From NCBI GenBank assembly GCA_033851915.1, contig JAWSVM010000003.1:186001-250000 (forward strand): DNA of 64,000 bases. The letters run 5' to 3'. Positions 43,771 to 52,378 of this stretch are shown piece by piece. The stretch is from UBA1672 sp033851915 (GTDB lineage: Bacteria; Pseudomonadota; Alphaproteobacteria; Micavibrionales; Micavibrionaceae). Positions within the stretch are counted from its first letter, which is position 1. Every line of letters starts with the position of its first letter. A program made the translations under genes and the position numbers. The notes under the pieces are model-generated. The model searched no databases and was not told where the DNA came from. It was given only the letters and a program-made list of their open reading frames with translations.

Positions 43771-43820
43771 CACCACTTTTCCTTCATTATAAGGCTCTGT
43801 GGGCGTGGATGTCACGGTTT

Positions 43821-44165
43821 TTATAAAATTTCTTCGACTAACTCAGGTGGGCGGCAGAGGCGCGCGCCTTTATCTGTAACCACAATTGGACGCTCTAGCA
43901 GCTTCGGGTATTGCGCTATTCCGGCGAGCAGTTCTTCGTTGCTGCTGTCTTTGGTGAGGTTGGCTTCTTTAAATTCAGGTTCTTTGACGCGCATCATTTC
44001 CCGCGCACTATCCAGATCTAAAAGGCCAAACAGAATTTCCAACTCGACTAGCCCTAGTGATCCATCCAGATATTCAATGATTTCAGGATCAATACCACTT
44101 GCGCGAATAATTTCTAGCGTTTGCCGTGATTTAGAACATTTGGGGTTGTGATAAATTTTCGTCAT
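43821..44165 (-). CDS. arsC: Arsenate reductase, glutaredoxin-coupled (ArsC family)
   Basis: The 114-residue protein is an ArsC/Spx-family thioredoxin-fold enzyme: YHNPKCSKSRQTL gives the catalytic Cys (about 10), RVKEPEFKEANL (about 60) and ERPIVVTDKGARLCRPPE (about 91) are the other family blocks. It would reduce arsenate to arsenite with glutathione and glutaredoxin. It overlaps the end of argH by 4 bp (ATGA), so it is co-translated with an arginine gene; no arsR or arsB is nearby. Confidence 0.9.
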   Translation of the reverse strand: MTKIYHNPKCSKSRQTLEIIRASGIDPEIIEYLDGSLGLVELEILFGLLDLDSAREMMRVKEPEFKEANLTKDSSNEELLAGIAQYPKLLERPIVVTDKGARLCRPPELVEEIL

Positions 44166-45469
44166 TTCTTTACGCTCAATACGCCGAAAATTTCATCGGT
44201 GATGGCGGCGTTCACGGCTTGCATATCGGCGAGGTCTAGTTCATCCAGCTTACAGCCTTTATCTTCTGCCATCTTCACAATCGCACCTGTTGCGTGATGC
44301 GCATCACGGAAGGGAAGCCCTAAATTCATCACCAGCCAATCGGCAAGTGCGGTGGCTGTGGTATAGCCCATCTCTGCAGAGTTCAGCATCGCATCCGTAT
44401 TGAATGTCGCTGTTTCCAACATGCCTTTCATGGCCTGCAAACACAGGGATAGCGCATCGAAATTATCGAACACAGGCTCTTTATCTTCTTGCAGGTCTTT
44501 GTTATACGCCAACGGCAGACCTTTCAAAACGGTCATCATTTGCACAAGATTACCGTTCATACGCCCTGTTTTTCCGCGCACAAGCTCGGCCGCGTCAGGG
44601 TTTTTCTTTTGCGGCATGATGGAACTGCCCGTGCTCCAGCTGTCCGATAATTGGATAAAGCCGAATTGCGGTGTCGCCCAAATGATAATCTCTTCCGCCA
44701 AGCGCGAGAGGTTCAGGCCGCACTGCGCGGTGATATATAGAAATTCAGCAGCAAAATCACGCGCCGAAACAGCATCCAACGTGTTTGGCATAGGGCCGTC
44801 AAAGCCAAGTTTTTCAGCCGTAAAGTCACGATCAATTGGATAGGGCGTTCCCGCCAAAGCTGCTGCACCAAGGGGGCATTTGTTAATTCGCACCGCAAAG
44901 TCTTGCAGACGAGATTTATCGCGCTCCAACATATGCCAATACGCATTCATGTGAATGCCAAGCGTAATGGGTTGAGCGGCTTGTAAATGGGTGAAGCCGG
45001 GCATGATGTCATTGCCGTGCTTTGTCGTCAGCGCATCTAAGGTTATTTGCAGGGACTCAACTTGCCCGATTAAATCGTGCGTTGCTTCGCGTGTCCACAT
45101 CTTGAAATCTGTTGCGACTTGGTCATTACGCGAACGCGCTGTGTGCAGTTTGCCCGCAACATCACCGATCATCTCACGCAAACGGGATTCGATATTCATA
45201 TGGATATCTTCTAGAGATGTTTTGAATTCGAATTCGCCTGATTTAATTTCTTCGGCGATTTTATTCAAACCATTAACAATCTGAACAGCGTCGTCTTTTG
45301 TAATGATATCTTGCTGTGCCAACATGGTCGCATGTGCAATAGAACCGCGGATATCTTGCCGCCACATGCGCTTGTCAAAACCAATGCTCGCGTTGATTTG
45401 TTCCATAATGTCGGATGGCTTGTCCTCAAACCTGCCGCCCCACATTTTATTGGCGCTATCTTTTGTCAT
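44162..45469 (-). CDS. argH: Argininosuccinate lyase
   Basis: ArgH splits argininosuccinate into arginine and fumarate, the last step of arginine synthesis. The 435-residue protein shows MWGGRFEDKPSDIMEQINAS at the start, HTARSRNDQVATD near 108 and the fumarase/aspartase signature GSSIMPQKKNPD near 276, which holds the catalytic Ser. Length is somewhat below E. coli ArgH (457). Co-translated with arsC and preceded by the PiT-type transporter gene 19 bp upstream. Confidence 0.95.
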   Translation of the reverse strand: MTKDSANKMWGGRFEDKPSDIMEQINASIGFDKRMWRQDIRGSIAHATMLAQQDIITKDDAVQIVNGLNKIAEEIKSGEFEFKTSLEDIHMNIESRLREMIGDVAGKLHTARSRNDQVATDFKMWTREATHDLIGQVESLQITLDALTTKHGNDIMPGFTHLQAAQPITLGIHMNAYWHMLERDKSRLQDFAVRINKCPLGAAALAGTPYPIDRDFTAEKLGFDGPMPNTLDAVSARDFAAEFLYITAQCGLNLSRLAEEIIIWATPQFGFIQLSDSWSTGSSIMPQKKNPDAAELVRGKTGRMNGNLVQMMTVLKGLPLAYNKDLQEDKEPVFDNFDALSLCLQAMKGMLETATFNTDAMLNSAEMGYTTATALADWLVMNLGLPFRDAHHATGAIVKMAEDKGCKLDELDLADMQAVNAAITDEIFGVLSVKK

Positions 45470-45488
45470 TCTTGATGCTCTTTATGTT

Positions 45489-46451
45489 TTATGTCGCTGG
45501 TTCAAGAACATAATGGATCATAAGTGCCAAAGCAACTGAAACCCCAAGGCCTATCATCATTTTCAGGAAGTCTTTGCCAATTAATGGGAAAACGTAACCT
45601 GCCTTGTATGTGTCGCGATATGTTGTTGCAATCGCAAGCTCGCGTCCTGTCAGTAGGCCAACAAATACCCATGTTGTAGACATTGGAATGTCGTTCATTT
45701 GCTTGAAATAAAGCAGGATCAACGCATAAATAAAATCAATGATCGTGGCAGAGCGGATAAAGCGTGTGCCTGATTTTTCCAGAACGATTTTCTGAATTTT
45801 CCCGCCGTGGCTTCGGAAAATAAGAGCCAGCCAGAAACATAAAACGGCCATCACTCCGATTAACATCCAAAGTGGCAGAGTGCGGGGTAGGAATACGGCG
45901 ATATTAGCCATGTCATGGCTAAGCCAGCTATACCAAAGAAAGCCTGTCGCGCTCCATTGCAGGATACGCCACTTCATGCGGTTTTCTTTTTTCACCATGT
46001 TGTATTTTTCATTCATAACCCGCGAAATTCCAAGCCACAAGACATAAGCCACAATGGCGGCCAAGCCATATCCGATAACACTTTTAACTAGCATTTTTTC
46101 CAGTATAAGCGTGCTGGCGAATGTTGAGAGAACAAGGAAAGTTGTGGAAACAGGAATACCGACTCGCGTTAATAAAACGAGGATAAGCGGCGCTGCGGCG
46201 TGATACCATTGAACTTCAATAGGGGGTATTTTGGATAGTCTGCCAAAGGCGATATCACCGTCATTAATGACCCATCCGTATGTTAGCGTGACGACAAGAA
46301 CCAGTGAAGCCGCTGCCCACAGCCAATACCATTTCACAACCTTTTCATTGGAGGCAATAAATGTACCCAGTGTTTGCACCGCGTCATTACCAACAACTGC
46401 ATAGGCCGCCAGCAAAAAGCCAACAATGGCATAAATGGTATGTATGTCCAT
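45489..46451 (-). CDS. PiT-family inorganic phosphate transporter
   Basis: The 320-residue integral membrane protein has about 8-9 transmembrane helices. Two inverted PiT-like signatures are visible: GNDAVQTLGTFIAS near residue 21 and MNDIPMSTTWVFVGLLTG near 250, with SHDMANIAVFLPR near 175 as a further GND-like element. PiT carriers use sodium or protons to import phosphate. The protein is short compared with E. coli PitA (499). The PhnA-like gene lies upstream on the same strand. Confidence 0.75.
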   Translation of the reverse strand: MDIHTIYAIVGFLLAAYAVVGNDAVQTLGTFIASNEKVVKWYWLWAAASLVLVVTLTYGWVINDGDIAFGRLSKIPPIEVQWYHAAAPLILVLLTRVGIPVSTTFLVLSTFASTLILEKMLVKSVIGYGLAAIVAYVLWLGISRVMNEKYNMVKKENRMKWRILQWSATGFLWYSWLSHDMANIAVFLPRTLPLWMLIGVMAVLCFWLALIFRSHGGKIQKIVLEKSGTRFIRSATIIDFIYALILLYFKQMNDIPMSTTWVFVGLLTGRELAIATTYRDTYKAGYVFPLIGKDFLKMMIGLGVSVALALMIHYVLEPAT

Positions 46452-46548
46452 GATTCTAAATCCTATTGGGTTATGTATGGCAAAGACATAGCAAAAGGAG
46501 TGATATAATGCGAGGAAAAACTTGAGATTTAGCGTGTTCGTCTAAGGA

Positions 46549-46998
46549 CTAAATTTTCTTCACAAAGCAGGTTTTAAGAACAAGGCCTTTGACTTCTTTG
46601 GTACGGCAATCAATTAGCTCCGGATCATCGGTGAGTGTGATGTTTTTGACTGTTGTGCCGCGCTTCAGTGTAACACCCGCGCCTTTAACATCCAGATCTT
46701 TGATGAGTGTAACGGTGTCACCATTTTGTAACGCCGTGCCATTGGCATCAAGGGTGGGGGCTGTGTCACCTTCGCCATCTTCGTTCCAATCAAGAGAGCC
46801 TATGCCATAATCCGTGCTTGCTTGTTCCATCGCATCTTCTTTTGTCATATGCCATAGCTCTAATGTAGGGGCATTGCCGATTGCTTTATACCCATATAAA
46901 AACCAACCATCTGACGCAGGGTCAAATTCGATTACAAGATGTTCAATATCATCTTTGGGTGAGGATAGGGCGGCGGTTACACGTTTTGCAGAGGTCAT
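46549..46998 (-). CDS. PhnA/YjdM-like C-terminal domain protein with an unusual N-terminus
   Basis: Residues about 80-149 match the C-terminal half of PhnA/YjdM proteins: DANGTALQNGDTVTLIKDL, VKGAGVTLKRGTTVKNI and LVLKTCFVKKI. The usual N-terminal zinc ribbon of that family is replaced by about 75 residues starting MTSAKRVTAALSSPKDD, with no CxxC pairs. Despite its name the family is not proven to act on phosphonates. It precedes the PiT transporter gene. Confidence 0.75.
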   Translation of the reverse strand: MTSAKRVTAALSSPKDDIEHLVIEFDPASDGWFLYGYKAIGNAPTLELWHMTKEDAMEQASTDYGIGSLDWNEDGEGDTAPTLDANGTALQNGDTVTLIKDLDVKGAGVTLKRGTTVKNITLTDDPELIDCRTKEVKGLVLKTCFVKKI

Positions 46999-47122
46999 AA
47001 TAATTCCTTATTTCTTTACCTACTTTGTAATTGAGTTGAAAAGGGAAGGCTAGGACTAAATGTTGCTTTTATACATAAAAATGAGATAGAATGTGGAAAA
47101 AAGAATTTAGAGGTAATTGCTG

Positions 47123-48217
47123 GTGACCAATGATGTAACGGTCGATAATCTTCGTCTTTTAAAGTTTAATACGCGCTATTTGTCTGATGAGGTTCGATCC
47201 TGGCAGGAAGAAGCAGGCGTGCCTTTTGCTGAAAGTTGCGATAATCAAATTTGGTACGGCAAAAAAACTGATTTTGATGATTTTCCTTTTCCTGAGGGGC
47301 GCGGCGACGAAGTTAAGGTGATGGATGATGAGGATGCTTATAAATTCTTGTTGGACACGGTCTCCGGCTTTCGAAGTAAGCGCAAAGGTGAAACCCATAT
47401 CAGACGTCAATTCACAGATGGTTTACATGTCCTGAGAAACGAACATCCCGAGAAAGAAAAGCATTACCAAAACCTTGTCTGTCATATAAAAAAGGATATT
47501 GCCTATATTCAGAACAATGTTTCGGTGGGGCATAAAAATACAAACAATATTATGATTGCCCGTGATTTATCCGGTCAGGTTAAAGGTGAGACGGTTCTTA
47601 TCATCGGCAGCTTGGGAAGTGGTGGCTTAATTGGTGATAATACAAAGAAAATAATAGGGCTGTCCGAGAATAAACAAGATCCGAATGGTAAAATGCTGGG
47701 GCGCGATCATTTCATTCGTATAACTCACCCAGATCCTCTCGCTTTGGAGTCTTTAAAAACTCAAGTCGAGACTTTAAAAGAAAAGGGCATATTCAGGTCC
47801 AATATTGATTTTGTCGATTTTTCAGATATTAATGTTCATTTTGAAGAATGTGATCGCGCATATATTGATTTGCCGATGAAGCCAAATGACGTTATGGACG
47901 AGATTATGGCGATTTCATGGATGGATCGGGTGCGTCAGGATAATACGCTTGTTCATATGCGGGGTAACCCATTAACGCAAATGCGCTCTACAGATACTTG
48001 GAAACAAGGTGGCTTGACGGATTCTGGTTTTATTGCACCGGAAGATCTCATCGCGGAATGTGCGCAGAGAAGTCAGGATAATGCCCTTATATTGCAAAGA
48101 GTCGATAATGCATCGCGCACTCTTGCCGCTCTTCGTTTTGATGGCGTTGAATTTCCGGCCAAAGCGATAGAGGCTCAAGGGATTAGCCTTGATCCTGAAG
48201 ATTTATCCCAGTCTTAG
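47123..48217 (+). CDS. Hypothetical protein, 364 residues
   Basis: I do not recognise this protein. It is soluble-looking. Near residues 155-170 it contains VLIIGSLGSGGLIGD, which resembles a glycine-rich nucleotide- or cofactor-binding loop, though it is not a proper P-loop or GxGxxG. An earlier part (95-130) is basic and helical. I chose the GTG at 47123 because AGAGGT lies 7 bp before it; the TTG two codons earlier is too close. The gene sits alone on the plus strand between two minus-strand arginine genes and converges with argG. Confidence 0.7.
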   Translation: MTNDVTVDNLRLLKFNTRYLSDEVRSWQEEAGVPFAESCDNQIWYGKKTDFDDFPFPEGRGDEVKVMDDEDAYKFLLDTVSGFRSKRKGETHIRRQFTDGLHVLRNEHPEKEKHYQNLVCHIKKDIAYIQNNVSVGHKNTNNIMIARDLSGQVKGETVLIIGSLGSGGLIGDNTKKIIGLSENKQDPNGKMLGRDHFIRITHPDPLALESLKTQVETLKEKGIFRSNIDFVDFSDINVHFEECDRAYIDLPMKPNDVMDEIMAISWMDRVRQDNTLVHMRGNPLTQMRSTDTWKQGGLTDSGFIAPEDLIAECAQRSQDNALILQRVDNASRTLAALRFDGVEFPAKAIEAQGISLDPEDLSQS

Positions 48218-48235
48218 GCTCAGAGCCTTAAATAA

Positions 48236-49489
48236 TTACGCTGCTTTGCTGGATTTTACGCTTAAAGGCTTACCATGCACTGCCGTATTATTTTTCAAAC
48301 GCACAGCATTGATTTTGATGAAACCATCAGCATCTTTTTGGTCATATCCGCCTTCAACATCCATTGATGATTGCTCAGGATCATAAAGAGCAACAGGGCT
48401 TTTACGGGCAATTGGATAGGCAACGCCTTTGATTAGCTTGATTTGAACGCTGCCCGTGTTTGTTTCCTGCGCCTTATCCATGAAAGTCATGAGAAGGTCA
48501 AATTCAGGAGAGAACCAAAAGCCGTTATAGATCAGCTCGGCCACTTTCAGGGACATAAAGTCACGCAATTTCATCACTTCACGATCAAGGGTCAGACCTT
48601 CAAGGTCGCGATGCGCTTTATACAGGATCTCACCGCCCGGTGTTTCATACACGCCGCGGGATTTAATGCCAACAAAGCGGTTTTCAACCATATCCAAACG
48701 GCCAATACCGTGTTTTGTGCCTAATTCATTAAGGTATTCAAACAGCTCAACTGCACCTGTTACTTCTTTACCATCGGTTTGATTTGTGACTTTAACAGGA
48801 ATGCCTTGTTCAAAATCAATCGTCAGAATATCCGCCGTATCGGGGGATGTTTCCGTACCGTTTGTGCGTGAATATACATCTTCATCTGCAGGGGCATTTG
48901 GGTCTTCCAAAACACCGGCTTCATGCGAAATATGCAGCATATTATCATCTTCGGAATAAGGCTTCTTACGGGTTGCAGAAACAGGGATGCCGTATTGATC
49001 GGCATAGTTCAACATATCCGCACGGCCTTCAAAGCGTGTCAGAAACTCATCCATTTTCCATGGAGCGAGAACTTGAATGTCAGGCTTAAGCGCGTAATAG
49101 GCAAGTTCAAAGCGAACTTGGTCGTTGCCTTTGCCTGTCGCGCCGTGAGAAACAAATTCTGCATTTTCTTTTTCAGCAATTTCAATTTGACGTTTTGCAA
49201 TAATCGGGCGGGCAACCGAAGTGCCGAGTAAATAACGTCCCTCATAAATTGCTTGAGATTTTACGGCCGTGAAAATGTAATCACGTACGAATTCTAATTT
49301 AAGGTCTTCGACATAGACTTTCGCCGCGCCAAGCTTGATCGCTTTTTCTTCGGCGGCTTTGAAATCTTCTTCTTGTCCGACATCGGCGATATAGGCAATA
49401 ACTTCATAGCCTTCTTCAATAAACCATTTCAGGATAATGGATGTGTCTAACCCACCTGAATAGGCCAATACGATTTTACCTTTGCTCAT
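48236..49489 (-). CDS. argG: Argininosuccinate synthase
   Basis: ArgG joins citrulline and aspartate using ATP. The 417-residue protein starts KIVLAYSGGLDTSIILKW, with the PP-loop SGGLDTS at residues 10-16, and has SHGATGKGNDQVRFE near 114 and the substrate-binding RKKPYSEDDNM near 176. The length is typical of the ArgG type 1 group. AAGGAAAG precedes the ATG. Its neighbours on both sides are plus-strand unknown genes, so it is transcribed alone. Confidence 0.96.
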   Translation of the reverse strand: MSKGKIVLAYSGGLDTSIILKWFIEEGYEVIAYIADVGQEEDFKAAEEKAIKLGAAKVYVEDLKLEFVRDYIFTAVKSQAIYEGRYLLGTSVARPIIAKRQIEIAEKENAEFVSHGATGKGNDQVRFELAYYALKPDIQVLAPWKMDEFLTRFEGRADMLNYADQYGIPVSATRKKPYSEDDNMLHISHEAGVLEDPNAPADEDVYSRTNGTETSPDTADILTIDFEQGIPVKVTNQTDGKEVTGAVELFEYLNELGTKHGIGRLDMVENRFVGIKSRGVYETPGGEILYKAHRDLEGLTLDREVMKLRDFMSLKVAELIYNGFWFSPEFDLLMTFMDKAQETNTGSVQIKLIKGVAYPIARKSPVALYDPEQSSMDVEGGYDQKDADGFIKINAVRLKNNTAVHGKPLSVKSSKAA

Positions 49490-49633
49490 AATGCTTTCCT
49501 TATTCTTTGTACGGCATTGTTTTAAGAGAAAAACACTAAAATGTGAAGGTATTTCTTGATTTGTTTGATTTTTCTATCACTTTTGTTATAAGCTGGTGGC
49601 CTAAAAACAAAAAATATTATAATGGGGCTGAAG

Positions 49634-50008
49634 ATGAACAGTATTATACAAAGTATATCAGACAAATTAAATCGGGCTATTCACCCTCCGGTGGAGGAAA
49701 TCGGGCCGTTTAAGTATGAACCCGGAACGCTGTCAAAAAGATTTGAAGCGCCGACTCTTGAAAATCCGTTTAACGCGGATCAACTAAGGACCTTTGTCGC
49801 AAATCATACTGCAGTTGAGTCGTTGAGAGACCGTGACGAAGTTGCAGAGCGTTTAAAACATAGCGATGGTGATATGAATGCGGAACTTACGCAAGCAAGG
49901 CATAATTATTTCACATTGATTGATCAGGATGTTGTCTATGCGCAAGGGTTGATTGCGGATTATGATGCGAATGCTTCTGCGGAGCATGATGTTAATGAGC
50001 CGGGCTAA
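49634..50008 (+). CDS. Hypothetical protein, 124 residues
   Basis: A small soluble acidic protein with helical C-terminal half (ERLKHSDGDMNAELTQARHNYFTLI) and no motif I know. I chose the ATG at 49634 (MNSIIQSISD) as GGGG lies 7 bp upstream; the ATG four codons earlier lacks a site. It is divergent from argG and its last 4 bp overlap the stop of the convergent small membrane protein. Confidence 0.55.
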   Translation: MNSIIQSISDKLNRAIHPPVEEIGPFKYEPGTLSKRFEAPTLENPFNADQLRTFVANHTAVESLRDRDEVAERLKHSDGDMNAELTQARHNYFTLIDQDVVYAQGLIADYDANASAEHDVNEPG

Positions 50009-50256
50009 GGCTTTTTACGATACATCTTTTTAAGCCATATCTTTTTAATCAACGGTAGCGATAGCGTTGACAGGATGTACGCCATTGGCGGCACTAAGGC
50101 ATGCAGCCACGCGTAATTGACGTCCAGAAGATTAAGATAAAACCCCACGACCAAATATGTGAAAGCCGCAATAATGCCGCGCCGTGTCAGGGATAGCTCC
50201 CATGCTTTATCAGCTTCGACGCGTTTGTTGCGGGTTTCCAGTTCTTCGCTCATCAT
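50005..50256 (-). CDS. Small two-helix membrane protein, 83 residues
   Basis: Two hydrophobic helices (about 28-46 and 50-68) follow a charged N-terminus (EELETRNKRVEADKAWEL), and the tail is strongly basic (KKIWLKKMYRKK). It starts 14 bp after argF, suggesting it is the last gene of the arg operon. No family recognised. Confidence 0.6.
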   Translation of the reverse strand: MMSEELETRNKRVEADKAWELSLTRRGIIAAFTYLVVGFYLNLLDVNYAWLHALVPPMAYILSTLSLPLIKKIWLKKMYRKKP

Positions 50257-50270
50257 TAAAACTTAACCTC

Positions 50271-51161
50271 TTAGGAGCCAGTTGGTTTTTGCAAGCGTAC
50301 GCCCGCGCTTTCCAAGCTCCATGCTAAAATGGCTTTTTGTGCGTGGAGGCGATTTTCCGCTTCGTCATAAATCACACATGCATCACTGGCCAAAACTTCG
50401 GGCGTGACTTCCTCGTCTTTATGGATCGGCATACAATGCATGAATATCGCACTGTCTTTGGCGTGTGCCATAAGGTCCGCATTCACCTGATAGGGCATGA
50501 ATTTATCGATGGTTTTGCCTTCTTCGCCCATGGAAATCCATGTGTCAGTGACAATAACATCAGCATCTTTCGCAGCCTCTTGCGGGGCAATGCTTTTGTC
50601 ATACAAATCTTCGGGTGTTGAAATCACCAGCTCAAAATCAAACAGCATCGCGGCTTGTTCAAATGTTTTAACCACATTGTTATAGTCACCAAACCACGCC
50701 ACTTTCTTGCCCTGAATATCGCCAAGTTTTTCTTCTATCGTCAGGATATCTGCCATAATTTGACACGGATGAGAATCGTTGGTCATGCCGCTGATCACGG
50801 GGATGGTTGTATTGCGGGAAAGTTCCTCCAACTGTGCGTGGTCGCTCATTCTGATCATAATACCATCAACATAACGTGACAGCACCGCGCCTGTGTCTTG
50901 CATGCTTTCTGCGCCTGTGATTTGCATGTCATCCATACTCATCACTAATGTATGTCCGCCAAGCTGTTTCATTGCCAGTTCAAAGCTCATCCGTGTACGG
51001 GTAGAGCGTTTGTCAAATACCATAGCCAGAGACAGCCCCTCCATAATCTGTGGAGGAGAGAATTTCTCGGCCTTAAGGGCATGTGCATGCTTTATGATGC
51101 CTTTTAGAGCATCTGAACCGATATCCGGTAAATTGATGAAATGTCTTATGTCGTTTGTCAT
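50271..51161 (-). CDS. argF: Ornithine carbamoyltransferase
   Basis: This enzyme makes citrulline from ornithine and carbamoyl phosphate. The 296-residue protein carries the carbamoyl-phosphate motif STRTRMSFE at about 52-60, HPCQIMAD near 131 (usual H-P-x-Q) and the ornithine-loop HCMPIHKDEEVT near 255. The substitutions relative to the usual HPTQ and HCLP are mild. N-acetylornithine or N-succinylornithine carbamoyltransferase is a possible alternative that I cannot exclude. CAGGAG precedes the ATG. Confidence 0.88.
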   Translation of the reverse strand: MTNDIRHFINLPDIGSDALKGIIKHAHALKAEKFSPPQIMEGLSLAMVFDKRSTRTRMSFELAMKQLGGHTLVMSMDDMQITGAESMQDTGAVLSRYVDGIMIRMSDHAQLEELSRNTTIPVISGMTNDSHPCQIMADILTIEEKLGDIQGKKVAWFGDYNNVVKTFEQAAMLFDFELVISTPEDLYDKSIAPQEAAKDADVIVTDTWISMGEEGKTIDKFMPYQVNADLMAHAKDSAIFMHCMPIHKDEEVTPEVLASDACVIYDEAENRLHAQKAILAWSLESAGVRLQKPTGS

Positions 51162-51249
51162 GTTTAACGCTCCTGATATATGCGCTTTAAATTGAATTTT
51201 ATGCTAAGGGGTTTGCCTGCGAAAAGCAATGCACACAAGGCGCGGGATG

Positions 51250-52326
51250 TTATAGCTCCGGCGCGTCGTGTTCGTTTGTTCGTCGCATTTGATTCACGCG
51301 GTTAACAAGGCAATGTGCACCGCCGCCGCCAAGCTCTATAAACTGGCTTAGATCGACCTGTGTAACATTATACCCGCGATCTTCTATAGATTGGCTAAGA
51401 TCCTTGCTTGTTCGCGGCATGATAATATTTCTGTCATCCATAAGGATAATGTTACAGGCATATTTATCTGCATCATCTGCATTTACGCAAATCAGATTTC
51501 CTTCGCCTGCGCGTGCTTTTAAATCTGTGAAGGCATCGCTGGTCATACCATCTTGGAAGCATAAAATCTCTCCATTGGGAAGAGGGGCAAGACATGTATC
51601 AATATGAAAGAATTTACCATTCACTTCAAGAGGTTGCGTGCGCCCCTGCATGTCAAGTTTGTCTTCTAATACTTTGTGGAACTCGGGATCAGAACGCCCC
51701 GATGCCGGATCGAAATCACCGTTCTTGGGTTTAAATCCGCACCAGAAAATATCACGATACGGGTCGTAGACATTGTCTCCGGTGCCTTCACCATGTAACT
51801 CAGCGTGATATTCAAAATTTGAAATACCAAGGCCATATCGTTCTATCATCATATTTCTAAAAAACATGATGTCGCCCATTTGTGAGGTTACTTCGGCGTT
51901 TCTTGCATGATGGTAAAAGTTACTGGCAATTGTCTTAAGGTAGACGCTTTCCAATGTTCCATCATCTCTAAATGTAGGATTAGCAATGGTAAGCGACGGA
52001 TCAGCCTTAAATACATTATCCAATATCCCCTCTGATCCGGGGTTCAGAATAATCGAGCCGCCTAAATCGAGGATAGCTTCACGTAATTTTGCATGTTGTT
52101 CTTTCGCAAGTTCGGGGTCAAAATCCTCGTTATTGCTGGTCTCACACATTTCGTTTTCAATATATCCATTAACCTTTGCGCGGGTCTCTTTGCGCGGGTC
52201 ATAATATGTTGGTTCACACATCAGAAAAGCGGGGCGCAACATAACATCTTCGGCAGATTTAATGTCACTACCGACGGTTAAGGTTTGCACGTCCTTCGAA
52301 GGATCTCTGAAGTTTATTGTAGACAT
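51250..52326 (-). CDS. Amidinotransferase/arginine-deiminase-fold hydrolase (DDAH-like) inside the arg operon
   Basis: The 358-residue protein belongs to the guanidino-modifying pentein superfamily. The N-terminal MCEPTYYD block (about 36), the FHIDTCLAPLPNG segment with its His (about 240) and the C-terminal nucleophile in GGGAHCLVNRV (Cys at about 340) are the expected sites. Such enzymes convert arginine or methylarginines to citrulline or ornithine. Its place between argD and argF suggests a role in arginine or ornithine metabolism. Substrate is unknown. No ribosome-binding site is evident. Confidence 0.75.
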   Translation of the reverse strand: MSTINFRDPSKDVQTLTVGSDIKSAEDVMLRPAFLMCEPTYYDPRKETRAKVNGYIENEMCETSNNEDFDPELAKEQHAKLREAILDLGGSIILNPGSEGILDNVFKADPSLTIANPTFRDDGTLESVYLKTIASNFYHHARNAEVTSQMGDIMFFRNMMIERYGLGISNFEYHAELHGEGTGDNVYDPYRDIFWCGFKPKNGDFDPASGRSDPEFHKVLEDKLDMQGRTQPLEVNGKFFHIDTCLAPLPNGEILCFQDGMTSDAFTDLKARAGEGNLICVNADDADKYACNIILMDDRNIIMPRTSKDLSQSIEDRGYNVTQVDLSQFIELGGGGAHCLVNRVNQMRRTNEHDAPEL

Positions 52327-52378
52327 AGCAAATATTTACATAATTTATCTGTTGTGTTCAAGGAAAAACTATCTTGGC

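Noticed and set aside
43821..44165. arsC as part of an arsenic-resistance operon
   Set aside because: No arsR, arsB or acr3 is nearby; the gene is coupled to argH, so only the enzyme family is claimed.
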